Shown: piece by piece, positions 1 through 7,445 of the stretch
Position numbering within the stretch: the first letter of the stretch is position 1
How the letters are laid out: each line of letters begins with the position of its first letter
Source: Bacteroidales bacterium
GTDB lineage: Bacteria > Bacteroidota > Bacteroidia > Bacteroidales > WCHB1-69
DNA: 8,923 bases
NCBI GenBank assembly: GCA_017964755.1
Contig: JAGCRI010000127.1
Coordinates: forward strand, 1-8,923
Direction: 5' to 3'
Position numbers and translations under genes: made by a program
The notes under the pieces: model-generated
Database searches by the model: none
Seen by the model: the letters and a program-made list of their open reading frames with translations, nothing else
Told to the model about the DNA's origin: nothing

Positions 1-2352
1 GCCATCTGCGACCAGCTCGAAGACCCGAAACTGACAAAGACACTTGTGAAACGCGGCATCACTGAACTTGTTACTCCCGGCATAGCAATATCAGATAATA
101 TCCTTTCACAAAAAGAGAATAACTTCCTCGCCGCCGTGCAGTATGGCGAGCGCCAGAGCGGTATAGCTTTCCTCGATATCTCAACCGGCGAGTTTTATGT
201 TGCCGAAGGCACAAACGAATATATCGACAAATTGCTTCAGAATTTCAAGCCTTCCGAAATCATTCTGCAGAAAAACAAGCAGCAGGCTTACAAAGAACAG
301 TTCGGTGACAAGATACTGATAACCACTTTCGAAGACTGGGTGTTCACTTTGGATTTTGCCACCGATCTGCTGACAAAGCATTTCCAGACAAATTCGCTTA
401 AAGGTTTTGGCATTGACGGCCTTGCTAACGGCATTATTGCAGCCGGGGCGGCACTTCACTATCTTTATGAGACACAACATTATAACATCCAGCATATTAC
501 AAAAGTCAGCCGTATTGAAGAGGAACGCTACATGTGGCTTGACAGGTTCACAATACGTAACTTGGAGTTGGTGGGAAGCCCTAATGACAATGCTGTTACA
601 CTTCTTCAGATACTTGACAAGACTCAAACCCCGATGGGCGGGCGGCTTTTGCGGAAATGGATTATGCTGCCGCTGAAAGAGAAGGTGCTGATTGATGAGC
701 GGCTTGAAATTGTCAGCCATTTTGTCGCGCACGAAGAGCTTGGCGGCGAACTTGCTTCGCACATAAGGAACATCGGCGACATTGAGCGCCTTGTCTCGAA
801 AATTGCCACAGGAAAGATAAACCCGCGCGAACTGCTGCAACTTGCGCGCTCGCTCCGTAATATATCGAAACTGAAAGAATTGTGCGCTGACACCGATTTG
901 CAGGCTTTGAAGAATATGAGCGAGCAGATGAATCCTTGTATGGCTATATGCACACGGATAGAAAATGAGATTTCAGAAGAGGCGCCTGCAGCCCTGAACA
1001 AGGGGCGTGTCTTCAAAAAAGGCTGCAACGCCGAACTTGACGAGGTGCTGTCGCTTGCCTCAAACAGCAAAGATATACTTTCCGAGATACAGCAGCGTGA
1101 GTCGGCGCGGACAGGGATACCATCATTGAAAATAGGCTTTAACAATGTCTTCGGGTATTATCTTGAAGTTACAAATGCCCACAAGAACCGCGTTCCGCAG
1201 GAGTGGATCCGCAAGCAGACTCTTACCAATGCCGAACGATATGTGACCGAAGAGCTGAAATTGCTGGAAAGCAAAATCCTTGGAGCGGAGGAGAAAATAG
1301 AATCATTGGAGGCGAAATTATATAATGAACTTTTAGTCAGTTTGTTGGATTATGTCGCACCACTGCAGCTCAATGCACGGATTGTCGCACGGCTTGATGT
1401 CCTGTTGTGTTTTGCCACTGTTTCTATGGAAAATAATTATATCAAGCCCCATATAAATGAAGATGATGCCATAAAGATAAAAAATGGCAGGCATCCGGTC
1501 ATTGAGACACAGCTGCCGCCGGGGGAGAGGTATATTGCCAACGACATATATCTTGATAACGAGCACCAGCAGATAATAATCATCACGGGGCCGAATATGA
1601 GCGGCAAATCGGCGTTGTTGCGGCAGACAGCGCTGATAGTGATAATGGCGCAGATAGGTTGTTTTGTCCCCGCCGAATCTGCCGAAATAGGGCTTGTTGA
1701 CAAGGTGTTCACGCGTGTCGGCGCCTCAGATAGCATTTCTACAGGCGAGTCAACGTTTATGGTTGAGATGAATGAAACGGCGAGCATCTTAAATAACATT
1801 TCAAGCCGGAGCCTTATCCTGTTGGATGAAATCGGCAGGGGGACAAGCACATACGATGGCGTTTCCATAGCTTGGGCGATAGCCGAATACCTGCACGAAC
1901 ACCGCCGCCACCGCGCAAAAGTGCTTTTTGCCACCCATTATCACGAGCTGAATGATATGGCGGCGCAGTTTCCACGGATTAAGAATTTCCATGTCTCTGT
2001 TCAGGAGGTGAATAACAAAATATTGTTTATGCGGAAGTTGGAGCCGGGCGGCAGCGAGCACAGTTTCGGGATACATGTGGCGCGAATGGCGGGAATGCCC
2101 CAGCAGGTGCTTAACAGGGCGGATGAAATCCTGAAAGATTTGGAGCAGAGCCGCGCCGACCAGAACGGAGCGACACCGCAAATCAGGAAAAAAGAACCCG
2201 GATTCCAGATGAGTTTCATTACCTTGGACGATCCGCTTCTCCTTGATATAAAAGATGAACTTCTTGACATTGACATCAATTCGCTCACTCCTGTTGAGGC
2301 TCTTATGAAATTGAATGAAATTAAAAGTATGTTACAGAAAAATAAAAAATAA
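1..2352 (+). CDS. mutS: DNA mismatch repair protein MutS (5'-partial)
   Basis: MutS is the ATPase that binds base mismatches and small loops and recruits MutL for repair. The frame is open from base 1 (AICDQLEDPKL, then RGITELVTPG), so the true start lies left of the window; the ATG at 46 is internal. Roughly the first 90-100 residues are missing, including the region where the family carries its mismatch-reading Phe-x-Glu. The connector, core lever and clamp regions follow. The ATPase shows Walker A GPNMSGKS (1588-1611), the STFMVEM segment, Walker B LILLDEIGRGTS (about 1813-1848) and the ATHYHEL switch near 1930-1950. The C-terminal LTPVEALMKLNEIK is typical of MutS1. The stop at 2350-2352 overlaps the next start by one base, so the downstream transporter is probably translationally coupled. 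No damage is seen, and codon use is G+C-richer than in the island to the right. Identification is secure. Confidence 0.98.
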   Translation, partial: AICDQLEDPKLTKTLVKRGITELVTPGIAISDNILSQKENNFLAAVQYGERQSGIAFLDISTGEFYVAEGTNEYIDKLLQNFKPSEIILQKNKQQAYKEQFGDKILITTFEDWVFTLDFATDLLTKHFQTNSLKGFGIDGLANGIIAAGAALHYLYETQHYNIQHITKVSRIEEERYMWLDRFTIRNLELVGSPNDNAVTLLQILDKTQTPMGGRLLRKWIMLPLKEKVLIDERLEIVSHFVAHEELGGELASHIRNIGDIERLVSKIATGKINPRELLQLARSLRNISKLKELCADTDLQALKNMSEQMNPCMAICTRIENEISEEAPAALNKGRVFKKGCNAELDEVLSLASNSKDILSEIQQRESARTGIPSLKIGFNNVFGYYLEVTNAHKNRVPQEWIRKQTLTNAERYVTEELKLLESKILGAEEKIESLEAKLYNELLVSLLDYVAPLQLNARIVARLDVLLCFATVSMENNYIKPHINEDDAIKIKNGRHPVIETQLPPGERYIANDIYLDNEHQQIIIITGPNMSGKSALLRQTALIVIMAQIGCFVPAESAEIGLVDKVFTRVGASDSISTGESTFMVEMNETASILNNISSRSLILLDEIGRGTSTYDGVSIAWAIAEYLHEHRRHRAKVLFATHYHELNDMAAQFPRIKNFHVSVQEVNNKILFMRKLEPGGSEHSFGIHVARMAGMPQQVLNRADEILKDLEQSRADQNGATPQIRKKEPGFQMSFITLDDPLLLDIKDELLDIDINSLTPVEALMKLNEIKSMLQKNKK

Positions 2353-3092
2353 TGGAATTGAAATCATTGAAAGAAAATTTGAAACTGAATAAAAAAGAGT
2401 GGCTGCTTGCACTCACGGGAACATATTGTGTGGTCGCAGTAATGATGAACATATTGTGTGTCAAGCCGTTGAATTTCGGTACGAGTTTTACGCTGATGGA
2501 TGGCGGATTGCTGGTAAGCTGGTTGGTATTCCTGATAGCCAACGTGATAACTGAAGTTTACGGCAAGCGTACAGCCCAACTTGTTGCCGGTGTGGCTACG
2601 CTGGTCGCGCTTTTTGTCAGTATCGTTGCAGCTTTGGAGGTTTACATTCCCACGCTTCCGGAGTATGCAGAACAAAACGAGCATTTCAAATTCATTTTCA
2701 ATAACGGCCCCCGCACGATAGTCTCTTCTGCCATAGCCTTTTATATAGGCAATATTGTTAATGTCGGGATTATTGCAAAACTGAAAAACGTTTCAGTGAA
2801 AAACGGCCGTGACAACAGCTACCGTTTTGCGGCACGGGCGGTGCTTTCAACTATCATCGGACAGTTTGTTGACAATGCCTTGTTTGATATTTTGGCTTTT
2901 GCCCCTATCGGACTTTCCGCTTTTGAAATGCAATGGAAAGACATCGCGACTATAGTGTTAGTGGGAACCCCCATTGAAACTGCCATAGAAGCCTTCTTTG
3001 TGCCGCTTATTACAATTCCTTTGACAAGGTTTTTGCAAAAAAAATCTGATGACGAGTCGGTTGAACCAGACCTGCAGCAATCTGAAAAATAA
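2352..3092 (+). CDS. yhhQ: YhhQ/VUT-family transporter, probable queuosine-precursor uptake
   Basis: Integral inner-membrane protein of 246 residues, close to the usual family length with a short charged C-terminal extension (residues 230-246). About six hydrophobic segments are visible (near 17-38, 51-67, 75-98, 124-145, 160-182 and 198-224). Family-like signatures are NVITEVYGKRTA (64-75), where the acidic residue and GKR follow a membrane segment, and GQFVDNALFD (170-179). Family knowledge: YhhQ (DUF165/COG1738) imports 7-deazaguanine precursors such as preQ0 for queuosine tRNA modification. The substrate here is inferred; related VUT proteins have also been called vitamin-uptake proteins. 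The start is chosen because ATG overlaps the mutS stop (TAATG), implying coupling to mutS. No preQ1 riboswitch can precede it, since there is no leader. Nothing links it mechanistically to mismatch repair. Confidence 0.85.
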   Translation: MELKSLKENLKLNKKEWLLALTGTYCVVAVMMNILCVKPLNFGTSFTLMDGGLLVSWLVFLIANVITEVYGKRTAQLVAGVATLVALFVSIVAALEVYIPTLPEYAEQNEHFKFIFNNGPRTIVSSAIAFYIGNIVNVGIIAKLKNVSVKNGRDNSYRFAARAVLSTIIGQFVDNALFDILAFAPIGLSAFEMQWKDIATIVLVGTPIETAIEAFFVPLITIPLTRFLQKKSDDESVEPDLQQSEK

Positions 3093-3117
3093 TGTTTTTT
3101 TATAAGGATAATTTGAG

Positions 3118-3750
3118 GTGGAAAGTATAATATCTTGGTTGGGTGAAAATTACATTTTCATAATAGAGATTGTGGGCACGATACTTGGGTTTGCCTACAT
3201 GTATTATGAATATAAGGCTAAATTTGCTCTTTGGCCTATTGGGATAGTATGGTCACTTTGTTACATTTCAATATTTTGGATACAAGGCTTTTACGCTTGG
3301 GCATTGACGTGGTTTTACTATCTTTTTGCAAACATTTACGGGCTGTTTGAGTGGAAAAACGAAGAGAAACGACAGGGTGATTACAAGATAACGAGAATGA
3401 AAAAATCGTGGCGGTGGCCGGTAGTTGTTGTTTCCATAGCGTTGACCATACCGATTCTCTTTTTTGTGAAAAGATTTAATCCATACGTTACGGTCCCGCT
3501 TACCACCGAAGCCCTTTTTATTTTGATAAGCGAATCGGTATCAACATCGTTAGGGATTGTTGGGATGTATTTTCTTGCTAAAAAAGTTGCTGAGCAGTGG
3601 ATATTCTGGATAGTGGTCAATGCGCTCTATTTGGTTGTAAACATATATATCAGAGACTGGCCGTTGTCGGTGTTTTACGTGGCCTACACTGCAATGTCGG
3701 TGATGGGGCTTGTGCGGTGGCAGCGCGATGCGGCAGAACAGCAGTCTTAG
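3118..3750 (+). CDS. pnuC: PnuC-family nicotinamide riboside/NMN transporter
   Basis: Inner-membrane protein of 210 residues with about seven hydrophobic segments. PnuC-like features are the aromatic, tryptophan-rich helix around 38-69, the ANIYGLFEWKN segment (71-81), and the C-terminal half with TSLGIVGMYFLAKK (143-156), EQWIFWIVVN (159-168) and a closing segment ending MGLVRW (196-201). PnuC proteins move nicotinamide riboside by facilitated diffusion, and intracellular phosphorylation traps it for NAD synthesis; the exact substrate here is inferred. The start is GTG: an in-frame TAA at 3109-3111 excludes anything further upstream, and the next in-frame ATG is 27 codons in, inside the membrane region. 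A weak AAGGAT lies about 10 bases upstream. It follows the YhhQ-like gene at 25 bases, so both probably ride on the mutS transcript. No kinase or TonB-receptor partner is visible here. The family call is good; a pyrimidine or thiamine-type PnuC relative remains possible. Confidence 0.82.
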   Translation: MESIISWLGENYIFIIEIVGTILGFAYMYYEYKAKFALWPIGIVWSLCYISIFWIQGFYAWALTWFYYLFANIYGLFEWKNEEKRQGDYKITRMKKSWRWPVVVVSIALTIPILFFVKRFNPYVTVPLTTEALFILISESVSTSLGIVGMYFLAKKVAEQWIFWIVVNALYLVVNIYIRDWPLSVFYVAYTAMSVMGLVRWQRDAAEQQS

Positions 3751-3787
3751 GCTATTGAACGAATCTGAGAGTATAGGCTATTTTTTT
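3748..3787 (+). terminator. Convergent gene junction with T tract, weak terminator candidate
   Basis: Only 35 bases separate the pnuC stop from the stop of the minus-strand YwqK-like gene. The gap ends in a run of seven T (3781-3787) that would suit termination of the plus-strand operon, but I see no convincing G+C-rich hairpin before it. The gap also holds a 9-base direct repeat, TAGGCTATT, at 3748-3756 and 3774-3782. It is the boundary between the housekeeping block and the Rhs island. Confidence 0.25.
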
Positions 3788-4583
3788 ACTTTCCCTTTCC
3801 CCGTATTCTTGGTTTTTGAATTCTTCCTTTGGTATTATAAAATATTTGTTTTGTTAATTTACCTTCCTGATAATAATAAATGCATTTGATACCATTGTAA
3901 TTCTTTTTTGTATAGAAATCATATACTGTATCTTTCATGCGCTTTGTGTAAGTTGTTGTAGAGTAAAGTCTCCTTTGATAGTTGTATTTGTTTTCTTTGT
4001 ATAAAATGTCGTTTTTATAGTATTTTACCAAACTGTCTCTTAAAATAATAATGGTATCTCTTAGGGTATCGTATCTCGCTTCTGCTATAGTATCGTATTT
4101 TGCATGGTATCTCCAAATTGGCTGATTAAAGCCGACATAGGAGGTGTCATAATCGATTCTATCCGAGATATATCTTTCCGGATAATTCATATCTTCTTCA
4201 CCATCAACGTATAAGAGTTGTGTCAGCAATACCCCATCTGCGGAATAGCTTTTGACGATTCCATCCGCTACACCTTGTTTATATGAAACCTCTCCACGCA
4301 ATCGCCCATTAGGCCAATACTCTTTTGACACACCATTCATCAAACCTTTGTGGATAATTTGGATTTCTTTTATTGTCTTGTTGTTATCGGTAGTATCGGA
4401 TAACACAAAGTCAATATCGTACACAATCTTTTTCCCGGAAGTGCTATCCTTGTAACCCCAAGACCAAATCCCATGCGGTAATTCGCCTTCATATTTGGCT
4501 GGCACAGTTGTTATTTCTGGCCCTACAGATTGCCCGAACAACAAGGTTTGGATGCAGCACAAAAGAAATAGTATTTTCTTCAT
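3786..4583 (-). CDS. Exported MORN/YwqK-like repeat protein, possible immunity protein
   Basis: The 265-residue product starts with a Sec-type signal peptide (MKKILFLLCCIQTLLFGQ; cleavage likely near residue 17-19). The centre carries MORN/YwqK-type repeats: HKGLMNGVSKEYWPNGRLRG (78-97) and YKQGVADGIVKSYSADGVLL (101-120), with weaker echoes at 31-42 (YEGELPHGIW) and near the C-terminus (YYQEGKLTKQIFYNTKGR). Family knowledge: such repeats are often annotated as YwqK-family antitoxins and recur beside bacterial polymorphic toxins, but MORN-like repeats are also found in proteins with other jobs. It is the last gene of the minus-strand island, 82 bases downstream of a lipoprotein gene. It may be a second immunity protein for the cysteine-peptidase tip, or a survivor of a cassette whose toxin has been lost. 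ATG at 4583 is the only start giving a complete signal peptide. Repeat family confident, role inferred. Confidence 0.72.
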   Translation of the reverse strand: MKKILFLLCCIQTLLFGQSVGPEITTVPAKYEGELPHGIWSWGYKDSTSGKKIVYDIDFVLSDTTDNNKTIKEIQIIHKGLMNGVSKEYWPNGRLRGEVSYKQGVADGIVKSYSADGVLLTQLLYVDGEEDMNYPERYISDRIDYDTSYVGFNQPIWRYHAKYDTIAEARYDTLRDTIIILRDSLVKYYKNDILYKENKYNYQRRLYSTTTYTKRMKDTVYDFYTKKNYNGIKCIYYYQEGKLTKQIFYNTKGRIQKPRIRGKGK

Positions 4584-4665
4584 TTTATTGATATTCTTTT
4601 TATTGATTCATTTTAGCACAATATTGTTTGCCTTTGGAAGATAATCATGATGTAAGCATATAGAA

Positions 4666-5124
4666 TTATTTGCACAAAAAATCATATTTGAAAAAGAAGT
4701 CAATTATAAACTCTTCATTATTTTTGTTTTCATCTTTTGGGAACGATTCTCCCGCGTACCATCCATTATCTAAGCGGACATATCTTCCCCAACCTTTTAC
4801 TGTCTTTATTTCATGTCTTGCATATTTCTTTGATAACGGTTGCCCGACTTTCATTTTATCAAAAATAAAATTCGGGTCTGACGTTGAAATGAGTGCTATT
4901 TTATTATGGCATGTTCCTATGTAATATGTTATATGACTGCATACTGTATCAAAAGAAGGAATTAGATTATTTACTGGTGTAATAATATAGGTGTCTGTAT
5001 GTCTGTCTTTTACTGTTTGATGCAACCTTAAATTGCAATTAATTCTTGACGAACAAGAGACAAACAAACCCATACTTGTGATAATTAAAATTATAAATAG
5101 CAAGGACCTATTCATTGACAACAT
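4666..5124 (-). CDS. Small lipoprotein, candidate immunity protein of the papain-like Rhs tip
   Basis: A 152-residue product with a lipoprotein signal: a hydrophobic stretch (residues 8-22) ends in LFVSC with Cys24 as the lipidation site. The residues after it (SSRINCN) contain no acidic cluster, so the Bacteroidetes surface-export signal is not evident and a periplasm-facing lipoprotein is likelier. The rest (about 128 residues) matches no family I recognise. Two starts are possible: ATG at 5124, with purine-rich AGAAAAAG about 8 bases upstream, or ATG at 5115, which gives MNRSLLF. Either one overlaps the end of the preceding Rhs-tip gene (by 17 or 8 bases), the tightest coupling in the island. 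By position it is the expected partner of that toxin, guarding the periplasmic side. The role is inferred from overlap and order only. Confidence 0.7.
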   Translation of the reverse strand: MLSMNRSLLFIILIITSMGLFVSCSSRINCNLRLHQTVKDRHTDTYIITPVNNLIPSFDTVCSHITYYIGTCHNKIALISTSDPNFIFDKMKVGQPLSKKYARHEIKTVKGWGRYVRLDNGWYAGESFPKDENKNNEEFIIDFFFKYDFLCK

Positions 5125-5833
5125 TATTTATACTTTTTCTGAGTTCCATTATTTCTTGTTCATTAACTACTCTGTCAGGATTATTTTTTCTAACTATTGT
5201 GTTATTCTTTGGATTTTGCCATCCCTGTAAAGCTCTGTCAATATGGTTATTAATTTCCAATCCACCTTGGCCATAAACTTCTGTTCCTTCCAATGTTCTA
5301 TCAGTTTTGACTATTGTCATAGAATGTTCAATGTCCCCCTTGTAACTATTCCCATGATACAGTAAAATGTCGCCTGTTTGTGCTTCTTCTATGGTTAGTT
5401 TTTGATAACCATCGCCATGCAAAAGAGCAGGCACCTGATCGTTATTAAGCCAATATTGACCATCTGCAAAAGCTGTCCCGTGACAATTAGTCGTCCATCC
5501 TTCATTTTCACCTGCAGTATTGTTCAAAACTTGAATAGGCGTACCATCATTTGCAAACACATATCCGACTTCAAGCGTAGCATACGTTCCTGAAGGATGT
5601 CTAAACGTTTTCTTTTCCCCTGTTGATGAGTAAACAATATTTCCATTTTTATCACGTACTATATTCCCATCCTCATCCACGAGCCTCACCGGATTCCCCG
5701 CACAATAAGTGTAAGGAGACAAATTTGGATACTTGTCAACCATCGGATCCACGCTCAGCCAAATGGAGAGGTCGGAGTTGTATGACCATGCCTTGCGTGA
5801 ATCGTTTGCGATATGGGTGAAGATGGGTTTCAT
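5108..5833 (-). CDS. Orphan Rhs C-terminal tip with papain/NlpC-P60-like cysteine peptidase domain
   Basis: The 241-residue product begins with a fragment of Rhs core end (SYNSDLSIWLSVDPMVDKY at 17-35, then SPYTYCAGNPVRLVDEDG at 39-56). The tip that follows has a papain-fold look: TNCHGTAFADG with candidate nucleophile Cys117 (5483-5485), then TGDILLYHG (153-161) and IEHSMTIVK with candidate His170 (5324-5326). The order Cys, GD plus hydrophobics, then His before a beta-strand matches NlpC/P60, CHAP and papain-like toxin domains, which cut peptide or amide bonds; substrate unknown. The usual long YD-repeat shell is absent, so alone it cannot be a complete Rhs effector. The frame is open only back to a stop at 5897-5899, and ATG 5833 is the first standard start. 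The conserved core DPxG is DEDG here (53-56), unlike the other two copies. It overlaps the lipoprotein gene downstream. Silent, exchangeable tip is the best reading; separate expression cannot be excluded. Confidence 0.75.
   Translation of the reverse strand: MKPIFTHIANDSRKAWSYNSDLSIWLSVDPMVDKYPNLSPYTYCAGNPVRLVDEDGNIVRDKNGNIVYSSTGEKKTFRHPSGTYATLEVGYVFANDGTPIQVLNNTAGENEGWTTNCHGTAFADGQYWLNNDQVPALLHGDGYQKLTIEEAQTGDILLYHGNSYKGDIEHSMTIVKTDRTLEGTEVYGQGGLEINNHIDRALQGWQNPKNNTIVRKNNPDRVVNEQEIMELRKSINNVVNE
5675..5782 (-). repeat. Rhs core-end repeat, copy 3 (papain-like tip)
   Basis: This 108-base stretch encodes YNSDLSIWLSVDPMVDKYPN and continues through CAGNPVRLVD. By hand alignment about 90 of 108 positions match the copy at 7576-7683, with no gaps, and it also resembles the copy at 8854-8923. 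Similarity stops abruptly where the toxin tip begins. Such shared core ends are the homology through which Rhs tips are thought to be swapped. Confidence 0.85.
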
Positions 5834-5838
5834 GGGGA

Positions 5839-5876
5839 CAAAGTTACATTTTTTTGATTTAACTTGCTGACCAAAA
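5839..5876 (-). promoter_or_regulatory. Possible Bacteroidetes-type promoter before the papain-like tip
   Basis: Read on the minus strand, TAACTTTG (5839-5846) fits the Bacteroidetes -7 box TAnnTTTG, and TTTTGG (5871-5876) could be the -33 element. The spacing is about 24-25 bases, longer than the usual 19-21, and the -7 box ends only 5 bases from the ATG at 5833, so a transcript would be nearly leaderless. It lies in the 82-base gap between the 346-residue exported protein gene and the orphan tip. It could be chance in A+T-rich DNA. Confidence 0.22.
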
Positions 5877-5915
5877 TTTTGGGGGCATTCTTTTCTTTAT
5901 AGTGCAAAATTAAAC

Positions 5916-6956
5916 CTATGGGACAAATCTTATATTGTTTTTTTGAGCATAAAGTCTATACCCCCAGTATGGTTTGTTAAATCCTGTCAGGACATATCCA
6001 TCACGTGTTTTTTTTATATCACATACAGCAACATATCTCTTTTTTATTGCAGCATCTTCCCAAATGAATCTTACTGTGTATAAAAAAGATGTGTTACAAA
6101 AATAAAGCAATTGCATGTCAATTATTCTAACCATATCCGGGGACGACACGCCTGAAGGCATCCCATACTCCTTTTTGAGCATTTCCCGAAATAATTGATA
6201 TGTGCTTTTTCGATGCAGTTCTTTTTTAGAATAAAGTTTTGGTGGGGTACGGTAAATTGACCATGATTTATTTTTCGTGATAGGCCCAAACATATCGTCA
6301 GGTGAACGACCTTGTATATAAACGCTATATTGTCCCATTATTTTTTTTACAGCAAAACTGTCAACTTTTGAATACCATTGTTCTTGGGAATACACTTTGC
6401 TTATCAGGTTCACAAAAGCATTCAGAAAATCCGCAAGAGCAATTGAATCTTTTGAAAAAGCACATTTCGCCACTTCCATTTCCGATTTGCTTCTGATTCT
6501 ATTTCCAGAAAGCATAGGACTGCAAAACAAATATTTGTATGTTCCATCTTCATTAACAGACATCATCGTTCCTCCTAATAAAAAATCCGATGCCCAAACA
6601 GATTCAATTGTAACTCTTGCGGGAATAGTGTTATACCTTTTCAAAAATATTTCATATTGGCTTCCGATCTTTAGTTTCTCACCATTTTTCCCTTTGATTT
6701 TAGGAGATATTGCGAAACAAATTACATCCTTAGTGTCAATGTGTGTTTCCAATTCCAAAAAATATCCGTTACGAAGAGGAAGAATATCCTTCACATAGAA
6801 TTTGTAGTAGGTATCTTCTCTTATCACATAAGAATACGTATCAATTCCTGAAACTTGAGCTTTGGGAAATAAGGTGTCCAATGGATCAAAATCTTGCGAA
6901 TATGCAGTTTTAATCAAGTAAAATAGACAACAGAAGACTATAATTTTCAATTTCAT
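5916..6956 (-). CDS. Exported protein of unknown family, candidate immunity protein of the HExxE tip
   Basis: The 346-residue product has a clear Sec signal peptide (MKLKIIVFCCLFYLIKTAYS, cleavage likely before Gln21), so it acts in the periplasm or beyond. I recognise no domain. Visible features are a beta-rich N-terminal half (about 40-170, many alternating hydrophobic residues), a helical stretch around 170-215, and a C-terminal part ending DIKKTRDGYVLTGFNKPYWG (315-334) before a short tail. No lipobox or transmembrane helix follows the signal. ATG at 6956 is chosen because it yields the complete signal peptide. The gene starts about 21 bases after the end of the HExxE-type Rhs tip, the usual toxin-immunity order, so it is the best candidate for that toxin's immunity protein. 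At 346 residues it is large for an immunity protein; it might instead be cargo or an accessory protein. Role inferred from position only. Confidence 0.65.
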   Translation of the reverse strand: MKLKIIVFCCLFYLIKTAYSQDFDPLDTLFPKAQVSGIDTYSYVIREDTYYKFYVKDILPLRNGYFLELETHIDTKDVICFAISPKIKGKNGEKLKIGSQYEIFLKRYNTIPARVTIESVWASDFLLGGTMMSVNEDGTYKYLFCSPMLSGNRIRSKSEMEVAKCAFSKDSIALADFLNAFVNLISKVYSQEQWYSKVDSFAVKKIMGQYSVYIQGRSPDDMFGPITKNKSWSIYRTPPKLYSKKELHRKSTYQLFREMLKKEYGMPSGVSSPDMVRIIDMQLLYFCNTSFLYTVRFIWEDAAIKKRYVAVCDIKKTRDGYVLTGFNKPYWGYRLYAQKNNIRFVP

Positions 6957-6977
6957 TTTATTTACTAATATTAAAAT

Positions 6978-7445
6978 CTACAAACTTGGCGACTTATATA
7001 TTCTTGCCTCTTTGGTCGTCATTTCATTTGGAGCTTTAGTGGCTTTATCGTGTCCTTCATTCGAATAGATCTTATACCAATCTGGATAATATGGGACAAA
7101 CTCCTTGATTATTTTTGTATTGTTCCCATATCCAATAGTTTTTGTCTCTTCATATCCTTCTGATGCATAGTGGGGTATATCAATCTCATTTTTTAAGGAA
7201 TAATGTCCCAAATTATACCCTTCTGTAATTTCATGAATAATTCCGGAACCTTCTGCCCCCTTCTTTTCCAATTCCATCATAGAAACAATATTTACATTAT
7301 TTCGACTTAATGCCGTTTTGTTATCAGCATCATAATCAGTACCATTGTATTCCCCTGCACCATATTGTAATCCAGTGTTTATTTCACATGTAATAGTCGG
7401 CCAATTTATTGCGTTTAAGAGTTGCTCATCATTTTTATTCAACAC
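6978..7445 (-). CDS. Rhs toxin tip with HExxE metallopeptidase-like motif (3' part of a frameshifted gene)
   Basis: This frame gives 155 residues from a GTG at 7445, but that start is probably artificial: an in-frame TAG lies just upstream, and the segment reads as the continuation of the Rhs fragment at 7435-7731 after a one-base shift. The signature is GSGIIHEITEGYNLGH (66-81), with His71, Glu72 and Glu75 (7221-7235) and a second His81, followed by GHDKAT (131-136). HE plus a third acidic ligand resembles zinc-dependent peptidases with HExxE arrangements; it is not the classical HExxH. From memory, similar HE-x-x-E-a-Y tails end other Bacteroidetes Rhs proteins, but I could not check this. 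No signal peptide is present, as expected for a tip. It is followed at 21 bases by the 346-residue exported protein. Probably a silent or broken orphan toxin; the enzymatic assignment is tentative. Confidence 0.6.
   Translation of the reverse strand: MLNKNDEQLLNAINWPTITCEINTGLQYGAGEYNGTDYDADNKTALSRNNVNIVSMMELEKKGAEGSGIIHEITEGYNLGHYSLKNEIDIPHYASEGYEETKTIGYGNNTKIIKEFVPYYPDWYKIYSNEGHDKATKAPNEMTTKEARIYKSPSL

Noticed and set aside
181..1934. Long minus-strand open frames inside mutS
   Set aside because: They lie antisense to a fully conserved mutS frame, have no family-like sequence, and are explained by the codon bias of the real gene.
2353..2400. Riboswitch ahead of the YhhQ-like transporter
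   Set aside because: The start codon overlaps the mutS stop, leaving no leader for a preQ1 aptamer.
3748..3782. TAGGCTATT direct repeat around the pnuC stop as an attachment or target-site duplication
   Set aside because: The copies are 26 bases apart with no element between them, so chance or local duplication is enough.
5834..5915. Insertion-sequence remnant upstream of the papain-like tip (GGGG and poly-T rich gap)
   Set aside because: There are no terminal inverted repeats, target duplication or transposase fragment; the gap is too short to claim more than a weak promoter.
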